A stretch of DNA of 64,000 nucleotides, taken from positions 1 through 64,000 of the forward strand of contig JAGYJW010000005.1 of the NCBI GenBank assembly GCA_018401435.1, given 5' to 3'. Below the pieces are notes generated by a model. It had not been told where the DNA came from and searched no databases. It was given only the letters and a program-made list of their open reading frames with translations. The position numbers and the translations under genes were made by a program. Position 1 is the stretch's first letter. Every line of letters starts with the position of its first letter. Source of the DNA: Deltaproteobacteria bacterium (GTDB lineage: Bacteria; Myxococcota_A; UBA796; UBA2385). Of this stretch, positions 9,151 through 18,510 are shown piece by piece.

Positions 9151-9287
9151 GGGCGACTCCATCCATTTCGTCACCGAACGGTAGCCGGCGGCGGGCGCAT
9201 CGGCCACGCATGCGCGCGGGCTGGCACGGGACCCGCCCAGGCGGTACCCTGACCGCCCGCTTCCAGTCGCGCGGGTGGAGGCGGACC
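9151..9287. promoter_or_regulatory. Divergent regulatory gap with repeated dyad
   Basis: It holds ACCGAACGGTAGC at 9173-9185, also present at 4831-4843, where it is part of an inverted repeat. It lies 23 bp before the minus-strand small-protein gene. A GGTACCCT stretch at 9242-9249 and a GGAGG (9277-9281) serve the plus-strand GAF gene. Confidence 0.3.
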
Positions 9288-10266
9288 ATGGCTCGTTGGG
9301 AAGTGCGGAATTCGGACAATGGCGTCGAGGTCGAGGCCCCGAACTGGATGATGGCCATGGGCCTGGCCCTCGAAGGTCTGGGCATGAGCGGGCTGGAGCT
9401 GAGCTGCCTGATCTGCGATGTGCAGGGCGGGGGCGTGGTGCGCATCTACGACCCCCGAGCGGACACCGCCCTGCTGGTGCGGCCCGTGGAGGAGGCCCCC
9501 CGCGCCGCCCGCCGAGGCCCCTGCGGCCGAGACCCTGCCGGCGATCGGCGCCGCCCAGCCCGTAGACCCCATCGGCGTGCGGGCGACCGGCCCAGACGCC
9601 AGCGACCTGCCCGAGATCGAGCCAGCAGAGAGCGTTCTTCAGGAGGAAGCCTCCGAGGTGCCCGACACCCGCCAGCCCTGGCCCGCGCTGGCCATGCCCG
9701 CCCCCTCCATCGCGGCGGGCTTCGCCGAAGCCGATCTGGCCTTTGTGCGGGCGCCCGCGACCCCCACCGAGCAGGCCCCCGATGGGCTGGCAGAGCTGCT
9801 CTTCGAAGCCACCATGGAGATCACCGCCGCCGACGATCCGCAGGAGGCCGCCGACGCCGCCCTGTCCATCCTGCTGCAGCATGTGCAGGCCGAATCCGCT
9901 GCCGTGCTCTTTGCGGGCATCAACGATGTGGGCCTGCGCTTTCTGGCCGTCCGGGGCCCCTCCAGCCAGGACCTGCCCGATGTCGAGATCCCCTTCGACC
10001 AGGGAATCGCCGGCTTCTCCCACACCCGGGCCGCAGACCTCATCGTGCACAACGCGGCCGAAGACCCACGGCACCTGGGCGAGATCGACGCCCGCACCGG
10101 CTACCGCACCGGCGCGATGCTGGTGGCCGCCCTCCGCGACAATGAAGGCGACGTGCATGGTTGCATCGAGCTGATGAACCCGCCCGGGCGCTTCTGGCCC
10201 TGGCAGCTGGACGCCACCCGCTCCGTCGCGCGCACCCTGGCCGACTTCCTGGGGCGCCGGGCCTGA
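9288..10266 (+). CDS. GAF-domain protein, one frameshift
   Basis: An about 325-residue cytoplasmic protein. The first 75 residues form a short alpha/beta module with a CxxC (LSCLIC) and are followed by an Ala/Pro/Glu-rich linker. Residues about 165-320 are a GAF fold (EITAADDPQEAADAAL, IPFDQGIAGFSH, CIELMNP). GAF domains bind small molecules or cyclic nucleotides; no output domain is attached. The frame breaks in the C6 run at 9496-9501: with five Cs the linker reads straight into the GAF frame. The start ATG has GGAGG about 6 nt upstream. It is probably transcribed separately from the following lipoprotein gene, which has its own -10 box. Confidence 0.72.
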
Positions 10267-10275
10267 GACGCCGGC

Positions 10276-10281
10276 TACACT
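10276..10281 (+). promoter_or_regulatory. -10 box TACACT, 7 nt before ATG
   Basis: TACACT ends 7 nt before the ATG at 10289 and there is no Shine-Dalgarno, consistent with a leaderless transcript. It belongs to the recurrent layout seen at six other starts in the window. Confidence 0.5.
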
Positions 10282-10288
10282 GCCACCC

Positions 10289-11482
10289 ATGCGCTCCCCG
10301 ACCGCCCTGCTCTGCTTCGCCCTGCTCGCCTGCGGGGGCTCCCCGGACCCCAAGAGTGGCGCCGATGGTGCCGATGGTGCCGATGGTGCCGACGGTGGCG
10401 ATGGTGCCGATGGCACGGACGCTGCCGACGGCACGGATGGCGACGATGGCGGCGCAGAGACGGTGCGGCTGGCCGGGTCGGTGGCGGTCCCCGAGGGCGC
10501 GACCGATCCAGGCCCCGTGACGGTGGCCCTGCTGCCCCTGCGCTTTGGCGAAGGCCCCGCAGTGGGCACCCCGCGCATCTTCTCGGGCATTGGCTCCGGG
10601 CGCACCTGGACCTTGGAGCTGCCCGCCCGTCCCGCCGATGAAGACCTCGCCCCCCTGGAGCGTGACGGTCCGGTGGGCGCCCTCTATGCGATCATCGTCT
10701 TTGCCGGCGATGACGGCGACGAGGCCCCCTGGACCGAAGGCCACTCCACCCTGCTGGGCGCGGCGATGGGCAGCCTCATCCTGTGGCAAGAAGAGGCCAT
10801 CCCCGGCGCGGGCCCGGCCGGCTGGAGCCAGGTCGATACCGGGCTGGCCGGGCGCTATGACGACGGCAGCCGCTGCCTGCTGGACACCGATCTGCCCCTG
10901 AGCTGGCGGGCGGCCGATGGCTACCCGATCTTCTCCGATATCGGGCGCCCCGTGGCCGTTCCCATGCCCGGCGCCCAAGCCCCGCTGCCGCTGTCGGGCA
11001 CGCTGGTGGACCTGGACCCGGGCGCAGACCGCGTGGCCGGCATCTACTACACCAGCCTGCAAGGCGACCTCGGGCTAGGGGCGGCATTCGACGTGTCGGT
11101 GAACAGCGCTGGCGCCTTCTCGGCCACCCTCGATGCGCCGCCCCCCGAGGGCGCCTTCATCGGCTCGGATCCCGACTGGCGCTTCGCTGCGGCCTTCGTC
11201 CTGCCCTATGCCGACCTCGAAGGCGACGGCGCCTGGCAGGACGAGGACCCGCTCTTCAACCACACCGTCTGCATCGATGAGGACTACGCGGTGCTGCGCT
11301 ACACCGATCCCGTCGACAGCTGGCGCGGCTACCGCTTCTTGGATTGTTATGGCGGCCGGGCGGGCTGGTCCCTGGCCACGGCGGCAGAAGACGGCACCTG
11401 GACCCACTGGCAGGACGCGGTGGCGGCCACCACCCTGGAGGGGGCGGCCGACAGCTGCCCCCTGTGGACCTCCGCCCGCTGA
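10289..11482 (+). CDS. Ala-Asp-Gly stalk lipoprotein, function unknown
   Basis: A 397-residue predicted lipoprotein: MRSPTALLCFALLAC gives a lipobox (LLAC, C15). Residues about 20-55 are low-complexity GAD/GTD repeats encoded by GGTGCCGAT-like units. The rest is a globular domain rich in Trp, Tyr and Asp with three or four Cys, and no family was recognised. The layout (lipobox, acidic stalk, globular head) matches the lipoprotein at 6.2 kb, so both may be surface-displayed. It lies between a GAF gene and an S9 peptidase gene that also has its own leaderless-type start. Confidence 0.75.
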   Translation: MRSPTALLCFALLACGGSPDPKSGADGADGADGADGGDGADGTDAADGTDGDDGGAETVRLAGSVAVPEGATDPGPVTVALLPLRFGEGPAVGTPRIFSGIGSGRTWTLELPARPADEDLAPLERDGPVGALYAIIVFAGDDGDEAPWTEGHSTLLGAAMGSLILWQEEAIPGAGPAGWSQVDTGLAGRYDDGSRCLLDTDLPLSWRAADGYPIFSDIGRPVAVPMPGAQAPLPLSGTLVDLDPGADRVAGIYYTSLQGDLGLGAAFDVSVNSAGAFSATLDAPPPEGAFIGSDPDWRFAAAFVLPYADLEGDGAWQDEDPLFNHTVCIDEDYAVLRYTDPVDSWRGYRFLDCYGGRAGWSLATAAEDGTWTHWQDAVAATTLEGAADSCPLWTSAR

Positions 11483-11502
11483 GATCCCCTCCGCCAACGG
11501 GA

Positions 11503-11508
11503 TAGCCG
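11503..11508 (+). promoter_or_regulatory. -10 box TAGCCG, 6 nt before ATG
   Basis: GATAGCCG with 6 nt to the ATG at 11515 and no Shine-Dalgarno. It is one of the recurrent leaderless-type starts. Confidence 0.5.
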
Positions 11509-11514
11509 GGCAGC

Positions 11515-13512
11515 ATGCGCCCCCTCTCCCCCGCTCTCTGCCCCGCTCTCTGCCCCGCTCTCTGCCCCGCTCTGTTGTGGCCGCTCGCCGCTTGCGTGCA
11601 CGCCGTCGAACTCCCCGTGAATGGACCTGTGGCGTCCATTCCCACCGATCCTCCCGCCCTTGTATTGGAGGGCACGCCGCCCATCCCGGCCGACCTCGCG
11701 GCGCGCCTGCGCCCCTACCTGGAGGCCCGCTCCGCCGACCTCGCGGACCTCGCCCCCGACGGGCGCTCCATGCTCATTCGCACCCGCTTCGGCGACCACG
11801 CCCAGCTGCACCGGGTGGACCAGCCCATGGGGGCGCGCACCCAGCTCAGCTTTGGCGACGAGCCCGCCCGGCGGGCCAGCTTCAGCCCGGATGGGGCGGC
11901 CCTGCTCACCAGCCGCGACCAGGGGGGAGACGAGCAATACCAGCTCTGGCGGGTCGATCCCGGCGTGGGCACGGCGGTGCAGCTCAGCCCGCCCGGGGGC
12001 CGCAGCGGCGGCTGGGTGGCCTCCCAGGGCGGAGACCGAATCGCCTTCACCAGCACGGCCCGCAACGGCAAGGACAGCGACCTCTACCTCTCCGATGGGC
12101 TGCACCCCGACAGCACGCGGCTGCTGGCCCAGGGCGAGGGCACGTGGTGGGTGGACGGCTGGTCCCCCGACGACCGCCAGCTGCTGGTCACCCGCTATGT
12201 CTCGGCCAACGAATCCGAGCTGTGGACAGTGGACGTCGAGACGGGCACCCGGCGCCGTATGGCCCCCGACGCTGCCCCCAGCAGCACCGAAGGCGCCGCC
12301 TGGGGCCCCAACAGTGACACGGTCTACTGCGCCACAGACCGGGGCGGCGAGTTCCGCAGCCTGCAGGTTCTCTCGCTGAAAACGGGCACCTGGACTTCAT
12401 TGACAGCGGATATCCCCTGGGATGTCGAGCAGCTGGCCCGCAGCCGGGATGGCAGCCGCCTGGCCTTCACCACCAACGAGGGCGGGCTCAGCCGCTTGCA
12501 CCTGCTGGACCCGCGCAGCCAGCAGATCCGCCGGGTGCCGGGCCTGCCCGACGGCATCCTGTCCAGCCTGGACTTCAGCGATGACGGCGCCGTGCTGGCC
12601 TTTCAGCTGGGCACCGCCACCACGCCGGGCGACGTCTACAGCCTGGACACCGCCACCGACGCCCTCACCCGCTGGACCGCCAGCGAGGTGGGCGGGCTGG
12701 ACAGCCGCCGCTTCATCGCCCCCTCCCTGGTGCACTTTCCCAGCTTCGACGGCCTGCAGATCCCGGCCTTCTACTATGCAGCCCCCGGCGAGGGTCCCCA
12801 CCCTGTCGTGATCTTCATCCATGGGGGTCCAGAGAGCCAGTCCCGGCCCCACTTCAGCGCCCTCATCCAGAGCCTGCTGCTGGATTCGGGCATTTCGGTG
12901 CTGGTGCCCAATGTGCGGGGCAGCAGCGGATATGGAAAGAGCTGGTTGTTGCTGGACAATGGCTTCAAACGCGAAGACTCGGTCCAGGATGTGGGGGCCC
13001 TGTTGTCCTGGATCGCGGCCCAGCCCGCGCTGGACGCCGACCGGGTGGCCGTCGTGGGCGGCAGCTACGGCGGCTATATGGTGCTGGCCACCCTCAGCCT
13101 CTTTCCGGGCAAGGTGAAGGCGGGCATCGACTCGGTGGGCATCGCCAACTTCGTCACGTTCTTGGAGCAGACCGGGCCCTACCGGCAGGATCTGCGCCGG
13201 GCCGAGTATGGCGACGAGCGCGACCCCGAGATGCGGGCCTTTCTGCAGCGCATCTCCCCGGTCAACCGCGCCCACGCCATCGACGCCGCGCTCTTTGTGG
13301 CCCATGGCGCCAACGATCCACGGGTGCCTGCCGGCGAGGCCCGGCAGATCGTGGAGGCGGTGCGCGCCCAAGGCGGCGACACCTGGCTGATGCTGGCCGG
13401 CAACGAGGGCCATGGCTTTCGAAAGCGTGAGAACAGCGATCTCTACCGCCTCTTGGAGGTGCTCTTCCTGGAGACCCACCTGGGTGTGCGGCCCCCACCG
13501 GAGTCCCCATGA
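11515..13512 (+). CDS. S9-family prolyl oligopeptidase-like lipoprotein (beta-propeller plus hydrolase)
   Basis: A 665-residue S9 serine peptidase. The N-terminus carries an unusual fourfold PALC/PALL run and then LWPLAAC, a plausible lipobox (C27). Residues about 60-400 are a TolB/WD-like beta-propeller (repeated SPDG, SRDGSR, DDGAV motifs). The C-terminal alpha/beta-hydrolase has HGGP for the oxyanion region, Ser517 in GGSYGGYM, Asp601 in GANDPRVP and His633 in NEGHGF, a complete triad. It is likely to cleave short peptides in the periplasm or at the outer membrane. The gene overlaps alaX by 4 nt (ATGA), so the two are co-transcribed. Confidence 0.9.
   Translation: MRPLSPALCPALCPALCPALLWPLAACVHAVELPVNGPVASIPTDPPALVLEGTPPIPADLAARLRPYLEARSADLADLAPDGRSMLIRTRFGDHAQLHRVDQPMGARTQLSFGDEPARRASFSPDGAALLTSRDQGGDEQYQLWRVDPGVGTAVQLSPPGGRSGGWVASQGGDRIAFTSTARNGKDSDLYLSDGLHPDSTRLLAQGEGTWWVDGWSPDDRQLLVTRYVSANESELWTVDVETGTRRRMAPDAAPSSTEGAAWGPNSDTVYCATDRGGEFRSLQVLSLKTGTWTSLTADIPWDVEQLARSRDGSRLAFTTNEGGLSRLHLLDPRSQQIRRVPGLPDGILSSLDFSDDGAVLAFQLGTATTPGDVYSLDTATDALTRWTASEVGGLDSRRFIAPSLVHFPSFDGLQIPAFYYAAPGEGPHPVVIFIHGGPESQSRPHFSALIQSLLLDSGISVLVPNVRGSSGYGKSWLLLDNGFKREDSVQDVGALLSWIAAQPALDADRVAVVGGSYGGYMVLATLSLFPGKVKAGIDSVGIANFVTFLEQTGPYRQDLRRAEYGDERDPEMRAFLQRISPVNRAHAIDAALFVAHGANDPRVPAGEARQIVEAVRAQGGDTWLMLAGNEGHGFRKRENSDLYRLLEVLFLETHLGVRPPPESP
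11527..11577 (+). repeat. 12-bp tandem repeat in signal-peptide coding region
   Basis: About four copies of CCCGCTCTCTGC encode the Pro-Ala-Leu-Cys run at the start of the S9 peptidase. Copy-number change by slippage would stay in frame and only alter signal-peptide length. Confidence 0.85.
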
Positions 13513-14671
13513 GCCTGGTCGCCTGCCAGCGGGACGCGCGCCTGCGCGCCCTCGACTGCGTCGCCCTGTCCTGGTCCCCCCTCGATGATGGGCGCTACGC
13601 CGTCATTCTGGACGATACCGTCCTCTACCCCGAGGGCGGCGGCCAGCCGGCGGACCATGGCCGGATCAACGGCGTGGCCGTGGTGGATGTGCAGCGGGGC
13701 CAAAGCGGCGTGGTGCACACCGTCCTGGGCCCGGGGGCCCCGGGGCCCGTCCGGGTGGAGCTGGACTGGGCGCGGCGCTTCGACCATATGCAGCAGCACT
13801 CGGCCCAACACCTGCTGACCGCCCTGGCCGCCGACCACCTGGACCGGCCCACGGTGGCCTTTCACCTGGGCGAGGAGACCTGCACCATCGACCTGCTGGG
13901 GCCGCCCCTGGACGAGGCGGCCCGCGCCCGCCTGGAGGACCTGGCCAATGCCGAGATCCGGTCGGCCCGCCCCCTGCGGGTGCGGGAGGTGGACGCCCAG
14001 ACCTATGACCGCCTGCCCGTGCGCTCCCGGGGCCTGCCCGAGGGTCACACAGGGCCCATTCGGCTGGTCGAGATCGAAGGCCTGGACCTCAACACCTGTG
14101 GGGGCACCCATGTGGCCCACACCGGCGAGCTTCAGGTGGTGGCCTTGCTTCGGGTGGAAGCCCTGAAGGGGGGCAGCCGCCTGCACTACCTGGCCGGTGA
14201 CCGGGTGCGGCGGCGCCTGGCCGAGGCCCTGCAGCGCGAGGCCGCGCTGACGGCCCTGCTGACGGCCCCGCCCGACACCCACGCCGACGGGTGGCCCGCC
14301 TGCTGGCCAATGCCAAGGCCAACGCCAAGGCCAGCCAGGCCACCCAGCGAGAGCTGGCCGCGCTGCTGGGCGCCGCTCTGGCCGCCGGCCCCCGCCGGGC
14401 CAGCCACCTGCACCGCGAGGGCGCTGATCTGGGCCAGCTGCAGGCCATCGCCGACGCCGCCCTGAAGGCCCGGCCCGACCTGCGCCTGTTGCTGACGGGT
14501 GACGGCGTCTTCCTGGCCGCTGCGCCCCCGGAGCGCCTCAGCGAGGTGGGCCCGGCCCTGGCGGCCGCCCTGGAGGGCCGGGGCGGCGGACGGGGCGGGC
14601 GCTTTCAAGGAAGAGCCTCGGCCACCCACCGGGCAGCCGAGGCGCTGTTGCTCCTCGAAGATGAAGGCTGA
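13509..14671 (+). CDS. Alanyl-tRNA editing protein AlaX with DHHA1 domain, one frameshift
   Basis: A trans-editing hydrolase that removes Ser or Gly mischarged on tRNA-Ala. It is about 387 residues after joining frames. Zinc-binding motifs HMQQHSAQH (near 95) and CGGTH (near 200) are intact, and the editing core covers residues 1-240. The C-terminal part (about 260-385) is DHHA1-like (ASHLHREGADLGQLQAIADAAL), as in long AlaX forms. The frame breaks at the GGG at 14289-14291; one more G restores a continuous protein (THADG-VARLLANAK). It overlaps the S9 peptidase stop by 4 nt, and the stop codon lies in a terminator stem. Confidence 0.83.
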
Positions 14672-14690
14672 GACTTCGTTTTCAGCCTTC
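14663..14690. terminator. Bidirectional hairpin between alaX and the Sel1 gene
   Basis: GAAGGCTGA (14663-14671) pairs with TCAGCCTTC (14682-14690) around a 10-nt T-rich loop. The first arm includes the alaX stop codon and the second ends 8 nt before the convergent gene's stop. It is a good position for a shared terminator. Confidence 0.55.
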
Positions 14691-14698
14691 GCCCGACC

Positions 14699-16864
14699 TC
14701 ACTCGCCCTTGCAGCTGGTGAGCAGCTGGGCGCCGATCAGGGCCTGGATCTCGGAGCAGTGCTCGGTGGTGATCACCGGGTAGCCCGATCCGAATTTGCA
14801 GGTCTTGCTGGGGGCGTTGCGCTGCACCTGCTCCTCTTCCCGCAAGAAGATCATGCGCGTGTCGCCGTCGCGGTCGTTGGAGTAGGCCTCGTCGCTGGGG
14901 AAGGCGTCGATGGGGTCCTCGGCCGAGTTCCAGGTCTCGTAGTGGCTGAAGCTGATCTCGCCCCCCTTCTTGCCGCCGGGGCCCGTCCACTTGGTGTAGC
15001 CCTTGAAGATCTTGCCGGTGTCGAAGGAGGTGCCCAGCGAGGTCGGGGTGATGGTCTGGCCCTTGCGGGGGCCGTCCATCATCATGAAGGCGTTGCCGCG
15101 CACATCGGCCACCAGGGCGGTCTTGTCGGGCTTCTCGGGGTCGAAGCTCCAGAGCTGGCACATATTGCTCTCGAACTTGTTCTCGAGGATGGTCTGGAAG
15201 TTGGCCTGGAAGGCGATGGTGCCGCCGGCGTCGCAAGCGGCCTCATAGCCGAATTTGCAGGCGTCCTTGTAGGCGCCAATCGCCAGCTTGAAGCTCTGCT
15301 CTGCGCCCACCCCCGTCTCGTAGGCCTTGCCCAGGGTGAAGCAGCCGATGCCGCTCTCGAGGGCGCAGGCCTCCTGGTAGAGGCCCACGGCGCGCGGCTC
15401 GTCCTTGGTGACGCCGGTGGCGCCATTCTGGTACATGCCGCCCACCTTGGCGCAGCTCTCGCCATCGCCGCCACGGCAGCCCTTCTCCAGCAGCTCGGCC
15501 GCCTTGGCCGGGTCCTCCTTGACGCCATCGCCGGTGAGGTAGGCCCGGGCCAGCAGCCCGCAGCTGGTCCCGTGGCCGGTGGCGCAGGCCTGCTGGAAGA
15601 GCTCGCCGGCCTTGGCGGCGTTCTGCCCCACGCCCTTGCCCACCTGGTAGAGCTTGCCGAGGTGGTAGCAGCCGCGGCCCTCGCCGGAGTCGCAGGCCTT
15701 GGTGTAGTGGGTGGTGGCCTTGGAGAGGTTCATCTCGACGCCGTTGCCCGACTCGAAGAGCTGACCCAAGACGTCGCAGCCATCGGCGTTTCCGGCATCA
15801 CAGGCGCGCTGGATGAAGCCCACGCCGATCTTGTCGTCCTTGGCCACGCCGCGGCCCTTCATGTAGAGCTTGCCCAGCCGGATGCAGGCCTCGCCATGGC
15901 CGGTGTTGCAGGTCTTCTCGTAGATGCCGGCGGCATCCGACGCGTCGCCTTCGGAGCTGTCACCGGACTCGTAGGTGATGGCCATGCCAAAGCAGCCCAA
16001 CAGCTCGCCAGCATCACAGGCCTGCTTGTAGAGTCCGATGGCCACGTCGGGCCTGCGCTCGACCCCGCGGCCCTGGGAGTAGAGCCGGCCCAGGTTGTAG
16101 CAGCCGGCCGCCACCTTGGCCTTGCAGTACTGGCCATAGGTCTCGGCGGACTTCTGGGCGCTGCCGCCCTTGACCACGCCCTTCTCCATCATCACGGCGT
16201 GCTGCACGCAGGCCATGGGCACATTGTTCTTGCAGGCCTTGGCATAGAGCGCCGCGGCCTTGTTGATGTCGGCGGTGACGCCCAGCCCGCCCTCGTAGAG
16301 GGTGCCTTCGAGGTAGCAGCCGTAGTAGTCCTCGGCCTTGCAACCTTCGTTGACCAGCTTGAGCGCCTGGCTGTAGCTCTTGGTCGCGCCGATGCCGGCA
16401 AGGTGCATCTCGCCCATGCTGGTACAGGCGGGGGCATAGGCCTTGCTGCAGGCTTTCTGGAAGTAGGCGTAGCCGCTCTTGGCGGTGGGGCTGTCCACCA
16501 GCGCGCCCGTCGCGTCCCGGCTCTTGGTCCAGCCCATCACCACGCAGCTCTGGGGGTCGCTGGGGCACTTCTTGCCAAAGAAGTCTTCGGCCTTGGCCAG
16601 GTCGCCGCCGGTGGCCCCCTGCCAGCTCTCCCAGGAGCAGGCGCTCGACGACTTCAGGCCGCAGGCCTTGTCGTACATCACCTTGGTGCGACCGGGATCA
16701 TCCCCCACACCGGGATAGCCCATATCCCAGCGCAAAGCGTCCATATTGGCCACACGACCAGGGTAGCCATCGGGCCAGGCAGCGAGGGCCGCCCCCGCAC
16801 CCAGCAGCCCCAGCAGGGCGCAGGCGAGGGCAAGAAAGAGCGAAGAGGGCGCGTGAGGGCGCAT
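14699..16864 (-). CDS. Exported Sel1-repeat (Hcp-like) protein
   Basis: A 721-residue secreted protein. A signal peptide (about 1-28, ending ALAA) is followed by about a dozen Sel1-like repeats of 36-40 residues (residues about 110-550), most with a Cys pair in the pattern ACDxGxxxGC, as in the disulfide-stabilised Hcp family. Residues about 555-721 form a different C-terminal domain (NFQTILENKFES to the end) with no family recognised. Sel1 repeats bind proteins or peptides; the role here is unknown. GGAG lies upstream of ATG 16864, about 30 nt after a TAGCCT box. It is divergent from the DUF4920 gene. Confidence 0.85.
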   Translation of the reverse strand: MRPHAPSSLFLALACALLGLLGAGAALAAWPDGYPGRVANMDALRWDMGYPGVGDDPGRTKVMYDKACGLKSSSACSWESWQGATGGDLAKAEDFFGKKCPSDPQSCVVMGWTKSRDATGALVDSPTAKSGYAYFQKACSKAYAPACTSMGEMHLAGIGATKSYSQALKLVNEGCKAEDYYGCYLEGTLYEGGLGVTADINKAAALYAKACKNNVPMACVQHAVMMEKGVVKGGSAQKSAETYGQYCKAKVAAGCYNLGRLYSQGRGVERRPDVAIGLYKQACDAGELLGCFGMAITYESGDSSEGDASDAAGIYEKTCNTGHGEACIRLGKLYMKGRGVAKDDKIGVGFIQRACDAGNADGCDVLGQLFESGNGVEMNLSKATTHYTKACDSGEGRGCYHLGKLYQVGKGVGQNAAKAGELFQQACATGHGTSCGLLARAYLTGDGVKEDPAKAAELLEKGCRGGDGESCAKVGGMYQNGATGVTKDEPRAVGLYQEACALESGIGCFTLGKAYETGVGAEQSFKLAIGAYKDACKFGYEAACDAGGTIAFQANFQTILENKFESNMCQLWSFDPEKPDKTALVADVRGNAFMMMDGPRKGQTITPTSLGTSFDTGKIFKGYTKWTGPGGKKGGEISFSHYETWNSAEDPIDAFPSDEAYSNDRDGDTRMIFLREEEQVQRNAPSKTCKFGSGYPVITTEHCSEIQALIGAQLLTSCKGE

Positions 16865-17052
16865 CGATCGGGCTCCGGGACAGGCGGGGGCGGAAGGCTA
16901 CCACGGCTGCCCGCCGACGCGAGCCCGTCTGCCGGGATCGCGCTGCCAAGACCCATTCCAGGCCGATCGATCGGGGGTCCTGGCGGAATCGGGCGGTGCG
17001 TGCTCCCCTGGGCGTTGGTTAGGATCGTGGCCCCCCGCTTCATGGAAGGCCC

Positions 17053-17619
17053 ATGCTCCGCCTCAGCTCCGCACTGATCTTCGCCGCTGCCCTGCTTGTC
17101 GGCTGCGACACGCCGCCCGCCGCCTCCACGGCCGCAGACGCGCCCCCCACCGAAGATGCCCATGGCGCCGACCCCCACGACCACGGCTCCGCGGCCGGTG
17201 CTCCCCTCACCCAGGCCGACGGCTGGACGCCCTATGGCGCATCCATGGACAGCGAGCGCACCGTGGTGCCGGCCGCCACCCTGCTCGCCAACCCGGCCGC
17301 CTATGTGGACCAGACCCTGCGGGTCGAGGGCCGGGTGGCCGAGGTCTGCCAGAAGGCCGGCTGCTGGATGGTTGTGGCCGAAGGCGACCAGAGCATTCGC
17401 GTCACCATGAAGGACCACGCCTTCTCGGTGGACAAGCAGGGCGCCGGCAGCAACTGCCAGGTGGATGGCGTGCTCATCGCCAAGGCCCTGGATCCCGAAG
17501 AGGTGGCCCACTTCGAAGGCGAGACCAAGGCCGGCGGCCTGGTGCCCGAGAAGCAGGCCCAAGGCAATGTGGTCTACGAGATCGTGGCCGATGCCGTGCG
17601 GATGCGCCCCAGCACCTGA
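17053..17619 (+). CDS. DUF4920-type lipoprotein
   Basis: A 188-residue lipoprotein: MLRLSSALIFAAALLVGC gives lipobox LVGC (C18). A His/Asp-rich linker (HGADPHDHG) follows, then a small beta-barrel-like domain with EVCQKAGCWMVV and a third Cys (SNCQVDG). This matches DUF4920, an OB-fold-like family with a conserved C-x4-C. Metal binding is suggested by the His-rich segment but is not shown. The start ATG follows GGAAGG. Its stop is 21 nt from the convergent DUF58 gene. Function unknown. Confidence 0.75.
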   Translation: MLRLSSALIFAAALLVGCDTPPAASTAADAPPTEDAHGADPHDHGSAAGAPLTQADGWTPYGASMDSERTVVPAATLLANPAAYVDQTLRVEGRVAEVCQKAGCWMVVAEGDQSIRVTMKDHAFSVDKQGAGSNCQVDGVLIAKALDPEEVAHFEGETKAGGLVPEKQAQGNVVYEIVADAVRMRPST

Positions 17620-17640
17620 TCTTGGTCATAGATCCGCCGA

Positions 17641-18507
17641 TCAGCGCACCCGCTCCATTCGGCGGAAGTGGCCCAGCAGCTGGTGAAAGGGGTCCTCGTC
17701 GGTGCCCACCGACGTGGCCCAGGCCCCGCTGCGCCGCAGCTGCGACAGGCGGTCCTTGAGCGAGACGGCTTGGTGGAAGCGGGCGGCGTCCACCAGCCGG
17801 CGCGTCCCCGTCTCTGCATCTTCGACCTCGATCAGCCCAACGCTGGGAAGACGCGCCTCCAGCGGATCGTGGACGAGGAAGGCGTTGACCTGGTGTCGCC
17901 GGCTGAGCACGGCGAGCGGCCGCTCCCAGGGCCCCTCGTCCAAGAAGTCGCTGAAAACACAGACCACCGCACGGCGCGACAAGAAGCGCCCCGAGCGCTC
18001 CAAGGCCAGGGACAGGTCGGTGCGCCGCCGGGCCGGAGGCGCGGCGAAGGCGCAACGCAGCACCTGCCAGGCGTGGCCGCGGCTCTTGCGGGGAGGCAGG
18101 AATTCCTCGACCTGCTCGGTGAAGGAGAGCATGCCCACGCGGTCGCCATTGCGCACCGCCGCCCAGGCCAGCGCCCCCGCGAGACGGGCGACCTGCAGGC
18201 GCTTGTCGGTCTTTCCGTCACGGCCGCCCGCGCCCACCCGCAAAGACCCCGAGCGATCCAGCACCAGCAGCAGGGTGAGCTCGCGCTCCTCGCGGAATTG
18301 CTTGACGAAGGGCTCGCCGGTGCGGGCCGTCACATTCCAGTCGATGTGCCGGATGTCGTCGCCGGGGACATAGGGGCGCACCTCTTCGAATTCCATGCCC
18401 TGGCCGCGAAAGGCGCTGCGGTACTCACCGGCAAAGGGCGAGTCGACCTTCTTCTTGAGCTGCAGGTGCAGGCGCTGGATCTGCCGCAGCTCTTCGGGGG
18501 TGAGCAT
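17641..18507 (-). CDS. DUF58 domain protein (partner of MoxR)
   Basis: A 288-residue DUF58 protein with a degenerate VWA fold. Typical DUF58 features are seen: RGQGMEFEEVRPYVPGDDIRHIDWNVTART (near 35-65) and LLLVLDRSGSL (MIDAS-like DxSGS near 85). It starts 3 nt after the stop of the MoxR gene, so the two form an operon. MoxR-DUF58 pairs usually stand at the head of bat operons that handle envelope or respiratory stress. In this window the matching DUF4381-BatA-BatB-BatD-BatE genes lie at 51-57 kb instead. Confidence 0.88.
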   Translation of the reverse strand: MLTPEELRQIQRLHLQLKKKVDSPFAGEYRSAFRGQGMEFEEVRPYVPGDDIRHIDWNVTARTGEPFVKQFREERELTLLLVLDRSGSLRVGAGGRDGKTDKRLQVARLAGALAWAAVRNGDRVGMLSFTEQVEEFLPPRKSRGHAWQVLRCAFAAPPARRRTDLSLALERSGRFLSRRAVVCVFSDFLDEGPWERPLAVLSRRHQVNAFLVHDPLEARLPSVGLIEVEDAETGTRRLVDAARFHQAVSLKDRLSQLRRSGAWATSVGTDEDPFHQLLGHFRRMERVR

Positions 18508-18510
18508 GGC

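Noticed and set aside
14759..17077. 772-codon open frame antisense to the Sel1 gene
   Set aside because: Its sequence mirrors the repeat structure of the opposite strand. The Sel1 protein has a signal peptide, Shine-Dalgarno and clear repeats.
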